DNA from: Mycoemilia scoparia
Taxonomy: Eukaryota; Kickxellomycota; Kickxellomycetes; Kickxellales; Kickxellaceae
Assembly: GCA_027575805.1 (NCBI GenBank)
Contig: JANBPU010000052.1
Span: 1-64,000, forward strand
Length of the DNA: 64,000 nucleotides
Reading direction: 5' to 3'
Shown: piece by piece, positions 32,509 through 43,420 of the stretch
How positions within the stretch are numbered: position 1 is the first letter of the stretch
Layout of the letters: each line of letters begins with the position of its first letter
Notes under the pieces: generated by a model
What the model was told of the DNA's origin: nothing
The model's database searches: none
What the model saw: the letters and a program-made list of their open reading frames with translations, nothing else
Made by a program: the position numbers and the translations under genes

Positions 32509-33792
32509 TATAATATTTCCATGCCGATATGTTACTTTTATTGCGCTTCAGCATCGCACTGATTGAATTTCTGCCTAAACAATAAAACCCCTTGGTCATA
32601 TGTATATTTTTATAAGCCATTACGTACTATTCCATCTTTGTCTTTGATTTGGCCTGTGGCCAAACAATGGTCTGTGTATTGATGCGATCAGTATCTTTGA
32701 TTTATCGACAGGTAGTCAGTCCTAGAGAAGCATTGATGCCTTACAACTGTAGTTCAACATGCCAGGGGCATCATTCCCGTAGTTAAGCGTGTGTCTACCT
32801 TGCCTTGCCATTCAGCCGGCACATACCAGCAAAGAAATGGGTCTTTTTGATGCCACCCAAGGGCTTTTACTTCCATATGAAGCCTGCCTATACCCCAAAT
32901 GTACAAAGACATTGGTGCGTGTGCTACTAGCTTTGTGTATATTGCGCTTTAGGCTTGCACAAAGCAGCATTAAGCTGGGAATGGTATTGGGGAGAGCGAT
33001 CAGTTAAAAGTTCTGTCCAACATTGGAGCCTGCCTTCCATTAAAGCCAAGCCTAGACACGGGCCTGGTGAATCCCATGTTCACAAGGCCCACTGACGCGT
33101 CCAAAAAAGCTTTGAAATTTCCTTTCCTGTAAACGCGTTCCATTGGTACATGCTTGTGCTATGCACCGATTCACCCAAAAAGAAGTGGGACAGACACTGT
33201 GTGTCTTCTCCAACGCGTTTCTCACTGGTTACACACCCTCATCACAATGGGATTTCCAAGTAACCACATTATCTTTTATTTTCTGCGTGGGTGGAATGAT
33301 GCTGATGTGTGAGGCGTTAGACCACCGGAATTATATATAACATTCTGCACCCCCTGCCTTGCAGGTCATATTCTTGTAGCTAGTTGGTTGTCCTCTCTCG
33401 CCTTTTGCTTCTTTTTAACTTTCTCTATTCCATTTCCCCTCTATCCTGCTTTCCTCTGTGATTGCTTCGTCCACACATTCTGCTTATCGGTGTGTTCGCC
33501 TTCACTGCTATTTGTTTGGCGTGGATAAACAGCTAAGGGGTTTTGGTGCTCCCGCGGTCGCGTTTTTGCATTCAGTGCATTCATTTGGCATTAGCCCCAG
33601 CAGGCGCATACATTGACGTTGCTACAACACCAGTATTAGAGAGGTAAGGCCAAAAGCGGCACCATTGGCAATAATTCACTCATTTCTTTACAAATTAACC
33701 ACATACATATACCCCAACCCTCCTCCAAATATAGTGTGCTGCGTTCAACCCATTAGTAGCCGAGATATTAGCGTAGACTTCAGTCGATAAAG
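32509..33792. other. Intergenic region, with a possible 5'-UTR intron of the next gene
   Basis: No coding gene recognised. A GTAAGG donor at 33644 and a TATAG acceptor ending at 33734, preceded by an AC-rich branch region, could form a 91-bp leader intron of the following gene. Confidence 0.4.
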
Positions 33793-35781
33793 ATGTGGTA
33801 TAATCGCAAAAGTACGATATTTTCGATAGCAGGCGCCTTCCTGGTCGCCATGGCCCTGGCCCACTTTGTGGCTTTCTTTGTCTATTTGGGCCTGGCAAAC
33901 ACGCAAAACCGCCTGGTGACCTCCAACCAGTACCTGTTTATGTGGATAAACTTGGTCGGGTTTATTCTTGACATCCAAGCCTTGTATGTGGTGTCGACAT
34001 ACAAGGCCACCAGCCGCATTCTCAACTGGACAATGCTATGGATAGCATATTCTATCATTATGATCATATTCGCCATATTCATGATTGGTGGGTACGGATA
34101 CCAGCACGACGTGCCTGCGTCTATTTGGAGCGTTACGTGGATCATACCGGCCCTCATCGCCATCATCTACACCTTCAAGGCACGTAGCGGCTATTGCGTG
34201 AGCCGAATGATGGGAATCGACGAGTACCGCCCACATCTGGCCGATTCGAGCCTTAGGAGCATGTTCTATGGGTTTATGCAGTCGGTATTCCCTCCCCTAT
34301 TCTGGATCCTTAACTTTGTAATTGCGTTCTGTCTGATTCTACAGGCCTTGTGGCTTGCTAGCGATCATCGCCGCTTCCCTGCGCCCGGAGTGACATCGGT
34401 TGTCAAGGCAAACAACAACAAGTCGTCCTACAACATGCATTTCTGGTGCTTTAATGCTGACAAGACCAAAGACAAGTCTGTTGAAAACCCAACCTTCTTG
34501 CTGTTTACCGATTTCTGTGAGCCATCCACATCGATGGTTGGTACCGCCCAGGCATTGGGCAGAATGGGATACACAGCATGTGTTATAGATAGGCCTGGCT
34601 ATGGATGGAGCGAGCCAGGATACTGGCCACAAAAGCCCGATGATGTAGTCGACGGTATCGAGAGCGGGCTTTCTAAACAGAATATTAAGGGGCCATATGT
34701 CCTTGTAGGGTACGGTCAGGGCGGAGTCTGGTCTCAACTCTTTGTCCAGCGCCATGCAGATAAAGTCGCTGGTGTTGCACTTCTAGATACATACCCCAAC
34801 ACCGAGATCCTGGAGAACTTTGCTTACAACAAAACCGATGCCATGAAGAATCTTCAGGGCCTTTCGACCTGGCCCAAAGACGGATCAGATGACCCACCAC
34901 CGCTGGTTGACCCTAGTGCTGAGCACAAGAAATCTGCCTCTCTCACTGCATGGCGTGCATTCAGTCCTCTGGCCTTTGTGCGGTCTAAAAATCAGGATTG
35001 GGATGGCTACAAGCCGAATGAATACCTCAGTGTCCACAAGGCTATGGTTGGCAACAATTACTATTACCAAGCTTGCTACTTTGAGTATGACGGAACCGGA
35101 ACAAAGATTTATAACGAGATGTTCATGAGCATGAAGTCGGCCACCAAGTCCATCCTCGCCTTCCAACATTGGCCTCTGCGCTGGCCTGCATTCCCTGTTG
35201 GAATGTCAGGCACCAAGACTGTTGGATCCGTCAACACCACCATAAATGGCAACTCTGCCACCGACTCGCACATCCCACTTCTGCTTATCATATCCGAAAC
35301 TAGCGTTGATTCTAACTGCAAGGCCCAAGGAATCACTGACGATGACGATTGTAAAGACTGGCAGGCGCTGGCATGGTTCAGGTACAGACAACAGCAGATG
35401 TACTACCAAACTCTGACCAACAATGTCCTGTTGCTCCTATGTTCAGGTAAGATTGATGAGGATCCCTATCCATGCTCGCCGGGCTTTGTTTGGAAGAGAC
35501 CAGAATGGGTGGCCATACAGCTGGTGGGCCGTTTCATTGGTACCGATGCCATCCCGAAGCCGTCGGAAAGCCCTTCTTCTTCGGTGACAGCAACGGAGAC
35601 ATCCACACAAACCGAAACAAAAACACCGACTTCGACCTTTACACCAACGGATGGACAGACCTGGGCCACTACTCAGACCGTTGTATTCACCACAACTGTT
35701 GATGGTGTTCCTAAGGTTGTTATTGCCACCGACATTCAAACCCGAACATTGGGCGATGCAACACCAAACACCATGCAGTAA
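33793..35781 (+). CDS. Membrane protein with a degenerate alpha/beta-hydrolase domain
   Basis: Single exon, 662 residues. The N-terminal third has about five hydrophobic spans (for example SIAGAFLVAMALAHFVAFF and VIAFCLILQALWL). A hydrolase-fold domain follows from about residue 225: MGYTACVIDRPGYGWSEPG, then YVLVGYGQGGVWSQLFVQRH and VAGVALLDTYPN. At the nucleophile elbow the usual Ser is Gln309 (GYGQGG), so ordinary esterase chemistry is unlikely. The last 90 residues are Ser/Thr-rich (SSSVTATETSTQTETKTPTS), typical of O-glycosylated fungal surface segments. It could be a pseudoenzyme receptor or scaffold; the function is unknown. Confidence 0.82.
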   Translation: MWYNRKSTIFSIAGAFLVAMALAHFVAFFVYLGLANTQNRLVTSNQYLFMWINLVGFILDIQALYVVSTYKATSRILNWTMLWIAYSIIMIIFAIFMIGGYGYQHDVPASIWSVTWIIPALIAIIYTFKARSGYCVSRMMGIDEYRPHLADSSLRSMFYGFMQSVFPPLFWILNFVIAFCLILQALWLASDHRRFPAPGVTSVVKANNNKSSYNMHFWCFNADKTKDKSVENPTFLLFTDFCEPSTSMVGTAQALGRMGYTACVIDRPGYGWSEPGYWPQKPDDVVDGIESGLSKQNIKGPYVLVGYGQGGVWSQLFVQRHADKVAGVALLDTYPNTEILENFAYNKTDAMKNLQGLSTWPKDGSDDPPPLVDPSAEHKKSASLTAWRAFSPLAFVRSKNQDWDGYKPNEYLSVHKAMVGNNYYYQACYFEYDGTGTKIYNEMFMSMKSATKSILAFQHWPLRWPAFPVGMSGTKTVGSVNTTINGNSATDSHIPLLLIISETSVDSNCKAQGITDDDDCKDWQALAWFRYRQQQMYYQTLTNNVLLLLCSGKIDEDPYPCSPGFVWKRPEWVAIQLVGRFIGTDAIPKPSESPSSSVTATETSTQTETKTPTSTFTPTDGQTWATTQTVVFTTTVDGVPKVVIATDIQTRTLGDATPNTMQ

Positions 35782-36424
35782 AAGAAAATTGGTGGAACTT
35801 ATTTCGCCCCCACCCAGAGAGTATATTATTATATTTCTGTTCTTCATTTATTATCATCATCATCATCATCATCACCAACCGTCGTCGCACATCCACACTA
35901 CAATACCCTCTATACATATGTTTAAAAAGTATATATATATACACGATCTAAACGCAGCAATATGTTATTTATCAGCTGGGCTGTGTGTATGTGCGTGATT
36001 ATTTTGATTTCCTAGTTTTTTTAGTTTGTTTTTGGTTTTCTTGTCGTTGTTTTTTATTATAATATAAGTTTTTCCCTGTGTTATATTATCATTTCGCTTT
36101 TAATTCCAAGTTGCTGCTGCTGCTGTTGTGTTTTCTAATATCAGTCAGTCACAATTTTGCAACTAATTATCCTATTGATTTGATTATGTATATTTCTATT
36201 TTTGGTTATTTTATAGTTTTTACATCACAGGGTTAGGTTACTATGCAAACTCCAATTTATAATAAAGCAAAGTAGGAATACCGATGTGTGTTTGTGCAAT
36301 AATACACATACATACATACACACATACATATTCTGACTGTGAGCTGTGAGAGTGAGAGAGAGGGTTTGATTATTGCTTTGTATATTCTTCTAGGTGGGAG
36401 GATCGTAAGCCTGGAGTTACAGCT
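35782..36424. other. Intergenic region with microsatellites
   Basis: ATC repeats at about 35853-35873, CTG units near 36111-36127 and CA/CATA repeats near 36305-36330. It lies between convergent genes; no coding sequence recognised. Confidence 0.6.
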
Positions 36425-37234
36425 TTAACGGCATGGAATTGCAGGATTGATGTTGCCACAGCTATCACACTTTCTCAAATCTTCATCTCTCTGGTAGTTC
36501 TTTATGATATCGACCAGGTCCCCAACCAAGTCCTTGCAGTGGAATGCCTTTTCGTATATGACCTTGTTGCACTGTTCACAGTACCAGCGCATTTTATCTA
36601 GAAAAGTCGAGAGCCATCCATTCATCCATCCATCCATTATAAGCAAGTTCAATACTTGGATAATTACATGATAATGATGAGTATGCCTAACACAGCACAA
36701 TATATAACAATACATACCAATTTGGTGAGGAAGACGTTTGCGCTCCATCACAAGCCCAATGGTATCAGCAAACCTGATGGGGCAATGAGGTACATTGCGA
36801 GGTACAATAAGCATATGACCCTCCTTGACTGGTATTTCCTGGAACTGATTGGTATCAGGATCTACAATCTTGACAATTATGTCACCCTTGATTTGATAGA
36901 ACCATTCCTACATTTTATGTATGTCGCGATGCGGATAGAGGTTAGTAGAAAGCTGCGGAGAGTTTTCGTGGTTATGATGATGATGATGATGATGATGATA
37001 ATAATAATATGATATGCATGATAAGCGCATGTCAGGGCTCGATGATATTAACGGCAATATACCTACCTCTGTATCGTTAAGGTGGAAATCAGACCGAGCA
37101 TTTGGCCCACCAACGACCATAACCAGATAGTCGTCTCCCTCAGCCACAATCGCATTGCCAACTGGGGGCTTCAGCGTGTGCCCATGCTCTTTGAGCCACC
37201 CATGGAAATCAAATGGGATCGGTGCCGCCACCAT
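36425..37234 (-). CDS. BNA1: 3-hydroxyanthranilate 3,4-dioxygenase
   Basis: Iron enzyme that opens the ring of 3-hydroxyanthranilate to the precursor of quinolinate in de novo NAD synthesis. Three exons are inferred: 37234-37067, 36907-36718 and 36597-36425 (176 residues, the family's length). Cupin iron ligands are His and Glu in RSDFHLNDTEEWFYQIKGD (across intron 1) and His in PRNVPHCPIR. The C-terminal rubredoxin-like metal site has RWYCEQCN and RKCDSCGN. Intron 1 contains an ATG/ATA trinucleotide repeat at about 36974-37008. Kynurenine 3-monooxygenase, two steps earlier, is about 6 kb away. Confidence 0.95.
36974..37008. repeat. Trinucleotide microsatellite in an intron
   Basis: ATG units followed by ATA units inside intron 1 of the dioxygenase gene. 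Confidence 0.85.
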
Positions 37235-38187
37235 TGCTATGTTGGCTGTGTGTGTATGCGTGTGTGTGGACTAGAACAGACGTGGTTTAGAACAAGACAA
37301 ACGAATCAAGTGATAACGAGCAAGGCGCAGGTATATATATGCAATATGTTATTATCGATATGTTTGCTGACCAGCTTGATTAGGCTTTTTTTGTTGAAAA
37401 GTAAGCAGTAGTAGTGATGATCGTGATGCCAAAAAGGGCCCAAAAGATCCCCCGCCTGAAATATTGAGCTGGAAATAACAAAGTAAAAATGAAGAGATTG
37501 CTTGAAGCAAAGAAAAAGGAGATGCCCTGCCAAAGATCGCTGCAATTTTCTGGTATTGGCACAACATCATGTATGCATCTGGCCAAACTCCCTCACTCCC
37601 TTCCTTTGATTCGAATGGTTGCTGTGTTTGGCTGTCCATCTCCACAGATCCCGCACAAATTACAAGCGCCATCCCATTGGCCGGCATTGCTGTATATCTG
37701 ATTTAGGCGATGCTTCAGACCATGGGCATTTTTCATATACGATGCTGAGCAAAAGCAGTTCTTGCAAAACATCGTGCTGTGTCTCATTTGGCTAGACTTT
37801 ATTGTGGGTATGCAAGGCTACCAGGAACCCACAGACTCCCAAAAATGGCAGCCTTGTCTGGTCCGGCATGGCAGATTTTGCCCATTGTATTATTGGCCCA
37901 TTTATCCCTTCTTTTGTTTGGCCATGAATAAAACATACTCATACCAACAAAATCATAGCAGGCAGAAAATACGTTGCATCATGATGATGGTTTAGAGATG
38001 ACTTTTTATACGTGTGTATGTGTGCGTGTGCCATTCAGCAAAGATGAGAATAATGTTTAAAATTACATGGTATTTAATAGGAGAGATGGCGTTAGAAAAA
38101 TAAAGAATAGAAGCTATTGTAAATGTTGCGTGCGTGATTATTAAGTGCTGTAATATAAATATTTAAGGTATATTATCACTGGTTGAT
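37235..38187. other. Intergenic region
   Basis: Short minus-strand frames at 37787-37380 contain a few CxxC motifs (MFCKNCFC, CNLCGIC), but a stop divides them and no splice pattern joins them well. I do not call a gene here. Confidence 0.4.
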
Positions 38188-39318
38188 TTATGATGCGGTT
38201 GGCATGGAGTGGTGCGGGCTAGAGAGACATGGTGGGCCGCTGCTGTGGATAATGTAGAGCGAATCGTCAACCACAGGTGAGGTTTCTCTGGAGGTCTTTA
38301 TTTCAGCATCAAGACGTGGGGATGTTGACGGGACAAGCGTCAGCTTGGAAGAGGCGATAAGCGGATCATTGCTGGAATATATTGTACTGTCTGGCTTTTC
38401 GCACTGCTTGCCCTTTTCAGTAGCTGTGGTGCGTGATCTCGAAACCATGGTGGCCTGGCGAGAAAGCGGCTCTGATGTCTCGGACCTAGTCCCGCTAAAA
38501 TGTATATTGTGGTGGCTCTTTATTGTGTATGACCGGCCATGAATGGGCTGTGAGCTGGGGCGGGCGATAGGCACGTTGTGTATTGAGTGGCAGCCACTGA
38601 TTGCTCCTCTCCTGCGAGGATGCTGGGCGGGTAGTGTTTGTTCGATTCCATGGGGTTGGTGTTGGGGGAGCCCGCCAGCGGTCCTGCCAGTTAAGATTGC
38701 CTGGGATTCTGCCCTGGCTTGCTCGATAGAAAATGCCGTTGACAGTGGCCGCTGCTGGTAAGGCGAGGATGGCGACGATCCTAAGGGGGTAATGCTTTGG
38801 GATTGGGGCCGTTGTTGTTCTGGTATTGCAGGTGCCGAACATCGGTTGGCTGCCGCGGTGGCTGCAGCTAGCTGGCGTCCATTGCTTGTAAAAAGACTAG
38901 CTGCTCGGCGAGGCTGCTGTGTATACTCGGCTAGTTGTGCTTTTGGAGGAATGCAATTGACTGCAAGCCTTGGTGGCTTTCGAGTATGTGAGGAACGTTG
39001 TCTGTTGCCTGGTGGCAACGAAGCGCTTTGCACATAATTCCCAAGGAATCTTGGAATTACCTCGACCTCTTCGTGCATGTCTTCATTTCTGCTGTGAAAC
39101 ACCTGCTGCTGGTGGGGCTGCACGTAAGGAATAGAGTTTGGCGAGTTCGGGTGGTGAAGTGCGTTTGTGTATCCGTTTTGGCCGTGTAACGTCGTGTGTG
39201 TTGGATAGTTGACTGGCCTTTGTGTATCTTGGCCTGTCATAGTAGATTTATTTCTTCGCAATTTGTTTGGAAATGCTTGGCTGGAATAGCCGGCACTAAA
39301 TGTGTTTCCAGAAAACAT
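38188..39318 (-). CDS. Low-complexity protein of unknown function
   Basis: Single open frame of 376 codons, rich in Ser, Pro, Gln, Arg and His, with no recognised domain, signal peptide or membrane span. Basic patches (RQRSSHTRKPPR, HPRRRGAI) and many SP/TP sites suggest a disordered, possibly phosphorylated protein. Composition differs from random shadow frames, and no better frame covers the stretch, which is the main reason for calling it. Exons could be missing at the 5' end. Confidence 0.5.
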   Translation of the reverse strand: MFSGNTFSAGYSSQAFPNKLRRNKSTMTGQDTQRPVNYPTHTTLHGQNGYTNALHHPNSPNSIPYVQPHQQQVFHSRNEDMHEEVEVIPRFLGNYVQSASLPPGNRQRSSHTRKPPRLAVNCIPPKAQLAEYTQQPRRAASLFTSNGRQLAAATAAANRCSAPAIPEQQRPQSQSITPLGSSPSSPYQQRPLSTAFSIEQARAESQAILTGRTAGGLPQHQPHGIEQTLPAQHPRRRGAISGCHSIHNVPIARPSSQPIHGRSYTIKSHHNIHFSGTRSETSEPLSRQATMVSRSRTTATEKGKQCEKPDSTIYSSNDPLIASSKLTLVPSTSPRLDAEIKTSRETSPVVDDSLYIIHSSGPPCLSSPHHSMPTAS

Positions 39319-40480
39319 GAATGGTATAATACGTAGGAAAAGAGAACAAGAGGCGGAGAGAAATTTAACGACGATGATTCTTTTGCCCTGAAAAGTCGGC
39401 TACGATATAAGGAATTATTTGCTGAGTGAAGTGAGGTCTCAGGCGTTTCACAGTTGATGCTGCTTCCGTGGCAGTGGCGGCTTGGCTGATATGACAATTG
39501 ATAATAATTAAAATGTGGTTTCCACAACAAAGTCGGGCAGTAATGCTTTTCTGGGTTTCTTACAAATGCAAAGCCTGCAGACACACAAATATTTGATACA
39601 AAGGCTGGACACAATAGCAACAAAACAAGGAGGTACAAATACTCTAAAGAAAAGATAAAGGCATTAGGAATATCAACGATATGGGCTATGCGAAGCTGTT
39701 GTATATAAGGCTTCTGGAGGAAACGCTCTGGATCTGGGGATCGTCAAATGCAATTGAATGTTCAGTGTCTTTGCCTCACATAGTGAAGCACCGCAAGGCG
39801 TGCTCACAGGCGAGCTGTGCATTCAGCATCAAAAGTACCTTTGTGCTCGTGCAGGAATTTGAGCCGCCCTTGACACTTCCTCTCACGCATGGCCCACATC
39901 CACCCAGCCTAACCGCCAAATTGCTGCGGAAACGCATCGGCTGGAAACATACCATTATCCAGCTCCCTGCATAAACCTGTAATAAACTAAGTCTTCCCAA
40001 TTTGGATGCAAATCGGCGGGCCGGTACTTTTCCACCTGGGCCTTTTTAGCCCAGCATTGGGTGGTAAAGCTATGCAAGCGCAAGATTCGCCCCAATGTCG
40101 TAATTAGAGGTGATCCTTTTGTGGTGATCTTTCGATCACTATGACAAAATTGCAATGCCTGTTGAACCAAGTTCTGACCATAAAACAACCCTGAACCAGT
40201 TATGCGTAAGGCCCATCAATGGGAAGGGGCACAGGTGGCGTCGTACATTGCTATTTCGCTGCAAATATCAGGGTAGGCATTTGTGAAAAGTCACCGATCA
40301 TTCACAGGTGGCAGCGCCTAATCAGAGGCCTGGTTATGGGAGTCGAATACAAAAAACAGCCTTCTGACACTTGGCGCCTAAAGCGTTAAAGAGTGTATGT
40401 TGCATATATCTACCTCGCTAAGAGCAATAAAGTGCTTAGTCGATCTAAATTCTATAGTCTCCCTATTTTAGTGTATGTGG
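39319..40480. other. Intergenic region
   Basis: Only short overlapping frames without protein features; no RNA gene recognised. Confidence 0.45.
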
Positions 40481-40588
40481 CATATGGGTAGTTATTTTTG
40501 AAGGGCTATAGAGTCACTGATTTGGCTGTGTTTGTCCCTTTAATCGTTGGCCACCAAAAATCACCTTTCAAAATTCATGATCCATATG
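40481..40588. mobile_element. MITE copy (TTTTTGAAGGG family), reverse orientation
   Basis: Starts CATATGGGTAGTTATTTTTG and ends ATCCATATGG. The interior (TTTGGCTGTG ... TCGTTGGCCACCAAAA) is the reverse complement of the centre of copies 1 and 2. Confidence 0.75.
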
Positions 40589-41049
40589 GTTTCCTCCCTT
40601 GGAGGAATAAAATGCTTGATCACCCTCGAATGCTTGGCGCCTGCTATCAATAGAAAAAGAGGAACAAATGACGTCCCAATAAAATATCTTTCGCACCATA
40701 CCAAACTCCAAATGTAATGGCTGTCAAAAGCTACCAAATGGTGGATAGTTGTTTCTTTGGGTGTTTCTAGCCAATTTCCCACACTTTTCGGAACCACTGA
40801 TGGCATACTGATTTAGCAATGGCTGGCGTGCAAAACTCTTCTAGAACCAGAATGATTAACTACCAATTGGGTAATTTATTAAAAGAAAATCCCCCTAAAA
40901 TTCCAAGCAAATGATATGGCTTTTGGCCATGGCGTGTTCAGCTCATAAGCCCCTCCCCACACACGTTGTGGGTGTACTCTTTAGTCTTTGCATACAGGAT
41001 TTTTACATTGAGGGCCGAGGCCACTATTTCAACTATGATGCCCAAGCTC
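40589..41049. other. Intergenic region
   Basis: No gene recognised between the MITE and the DCP2 stop codon. Confidence 0.45.
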
Positions 41050-42712
41050 TTATGGTTTCTCTGTTACTTTGGGCCCAATAGCCGTCTGAATGTGGCGGTT
41101 TTGGCTGAGCATGTTAAGTAGCTTTGTCTTTGGATCAGGATGATTCCCCTTCTGAACTCGTGGTTGGGGATTGCTGGTGACGATATCGCCTGGATCCTGA
41201 GTGAGTGGTCCCGGAGTTCTGGACAACGCATCGGACCCGGGATTGTTAGCTCCAGTTGAAGATGAAGAGACCTGATGCCGCGATGGCTGATGATGGGCTG
41301 CTCCATTGGTAGATATCAAAAGCCGCTTCAGCTTTTGTATCGGCTCATCTACAACTTTATTGTCATTTTTCTTCTCAAGACCGTTTTGGTGATGAAGCAG
41401 CGATTGGTCAGCATGTGCCGATGCACGGATCGATGAGAAGAACTCCTGAGTGCTCATAGCCCTTGGCGGTGGCGGGGGTGACGGCGATGCTGCTGCTGGG
41501 TGGGATTGAATAGGCGAATGCTGTCTCTGTAATAATATGTTATGGTTGTTCAGAGCAGAGTTTCCAGAAATCATTCCAAACAGGATCTGTTTTCTTCTCT
41601 TGGTAATCCACGACCGCATGTGCCTGTGTACATAAAAAATTGGGTCCAGTCAGGGGAATGTGTATTGTGGATATAGAAATGTGTTGTATTTATATATAAG
41701 AGTGGTGTGGCTTACCTGACAAAAGGCTTGATCATGTAGTAGCGCGCGTCACTACTCGATCCGGGCTTTTGGTGGTTGATTGTCGGATCTTTGTTACTTT
41801 TATAGCTGGGGAGCTTATCCATACAATGCCACTCAATGCTCTACATTAAAAGTCACCATTTATGTTTTATGCTGATCCATGAAAATGCATTACTCAAAAG
41901 CACAGGTGTGAATTGGGATCATACACTTATTTCTCCTCTTGTCATGGGCTCGAACTTTGTGGACTCTGGAACGCCGGCGATGAAATAGAGCCGAATCCTT
42001 TGGTTGGCAACTGTCTGCTCTATCCATTCATTCTCCATAAGATGAGGTTCTATATTGTACCCAGTTTCCTCCATGACTTCGCGAACTGCGCATTCATTCT
42101 CGGGTTCATCTTGGTTAATCTTCCCTCGGGGGAACCCCCAGCTAGACCGCGAATTCCATCCCTTTACAAGCAGCACCTTTGTTTATCAAACGGTCAGTCC
42201 TGTTAGCGGCAACATCTCTTTTGCTTTGGTTGCTGGGCGCTGTGATGTTAGAGTCGTGCATAGCTTACCTTATCCATGGGTGGATTAAGAATAATAGCAC
42301 CACAAACGGGAACTTGAAATTTGTATGCCAGGAATCGCTTGTATGCAGTCTCTGGGTCGAGCCCCCACTGCGAGAGCATGGGGCAATGCTGGAACATTTT
42401 GCTTGCAAAAACCTTTAGGTTCATTGCGGGCAAGTGCGGATTGGTCTTTTGGATATAGTCTGTGTAGAACCAGTGGGCTTGTTCTATCTGGAAGCAAATG
42501 CGCTCGATTGCCTGAGCCTCCTCATCAGGCACATTGATAATGAAGCGACTATAATTTAACGTGGTTCAAATTCGGCATTTAGCCATTACCTCTACATTTA
42601 TATATATATATGTACATGCCAAATCCAAATTGGATGGGTGGTGTCAACGGGTGTCACTATACCTGGCCAAATCTTCAAGAGCGTCACGTAATGAAAGCCT
42701 TGTTGAATTCAT
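41050..42712 (-). CDS. DCP2: mRNA-decapping enzyme subunit 2
   Basis: Removes the 5' cap of mRNAs, committing them to decay in the cytoplasm. Five exons are inferred: 42712-42663, 42548-42269, 42176-41925, 41840-41716 and 41623-41050 (426 residues). The N-terminal regulatory domain has RFIINVPDEEAQAIERICFQ and IEQAHWFYTDYI. The Nudix box is complete: GKINQDEPENECAVREVMEE followed by TGY. Box B is present around RSWITKRRKQIL. The C-terminal arm is short and Pro/Ser-rich. The frame is open a few codons upstream of the chosen ATG to an acceptor-like CTAG, so an extra 5' exon is possible. Confidence 0.93.
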
Positions 42713-43420
42713 ATGGTGTATAAAATCCGCAGGAATCTAGAAATATTTAACTAACTATTGTTACAAGAATGCGAGAAATAAAACTTTGAAATATGCGAAA
42801 GAAAAAGCATGCTCTTTTGCCAATATAGTGCTCACAAAGGGGTCTTGTGAAGCTTGCTTGCCCTTCGCGTAGTTAGTGCCTCTTTTATGATCGGCTGGAT
42901 TGCATGTGGTAACGTTCATACCAAATACAACGGCCATTGGTTCAGCTCTATCGCCTCTGCCTCTCCGCTCTACTCAAAGCTAAGGTTAGTTTTTGATGCA
43001 GGGAAATTCTCTTGTTATTCCTGGCAAACCCGCATTTTGTTCCTGTTGAACGTTCTTTAGCCAACTTAAAAATGCTGGATACGCTATGCTCCATCTGTTC
43101 TAATATAGGAAACCCTGCAAGCTTCGTTCTTGATTACCCGCCAATCAAGGATTGTTTGGCGAACTAATAGCTGTGTTTATATACTGTGTGTTTTGTGTCT
43201 TGATGCCATGCACACTTGGTTTGTCCTTACTTTCATGTCTTTATTTTATATAAAGTATATAATATTTTGACCGCATAGCACACAGGAAATCGTGCTCCAT
43301 CCATCACTACCATCATTGCGGCCTCAATTTCCTATCCTTCTGTATACAACCCCACCAACATACCAAGACAACACAGCCAAAGTGCGCCAACCAAAATTAG
43401 CCTAGCCATAACTTAACTTA
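42713..43420. other. Divergent promoter region (DCP2 / GON4L-like)
   Basis: A TATATAAAG site near 43247 precedes the GON4L-like gene. No other feature recognised. Confidence 0.45.

Noticed and set aside
37380..37787. Minus-strand Cys-containing frames (MFCKNCFC, CNLCGIC)
   Set aside because: A stop codon separates the parts, no convincing intron joins them, and no family is recognisable.
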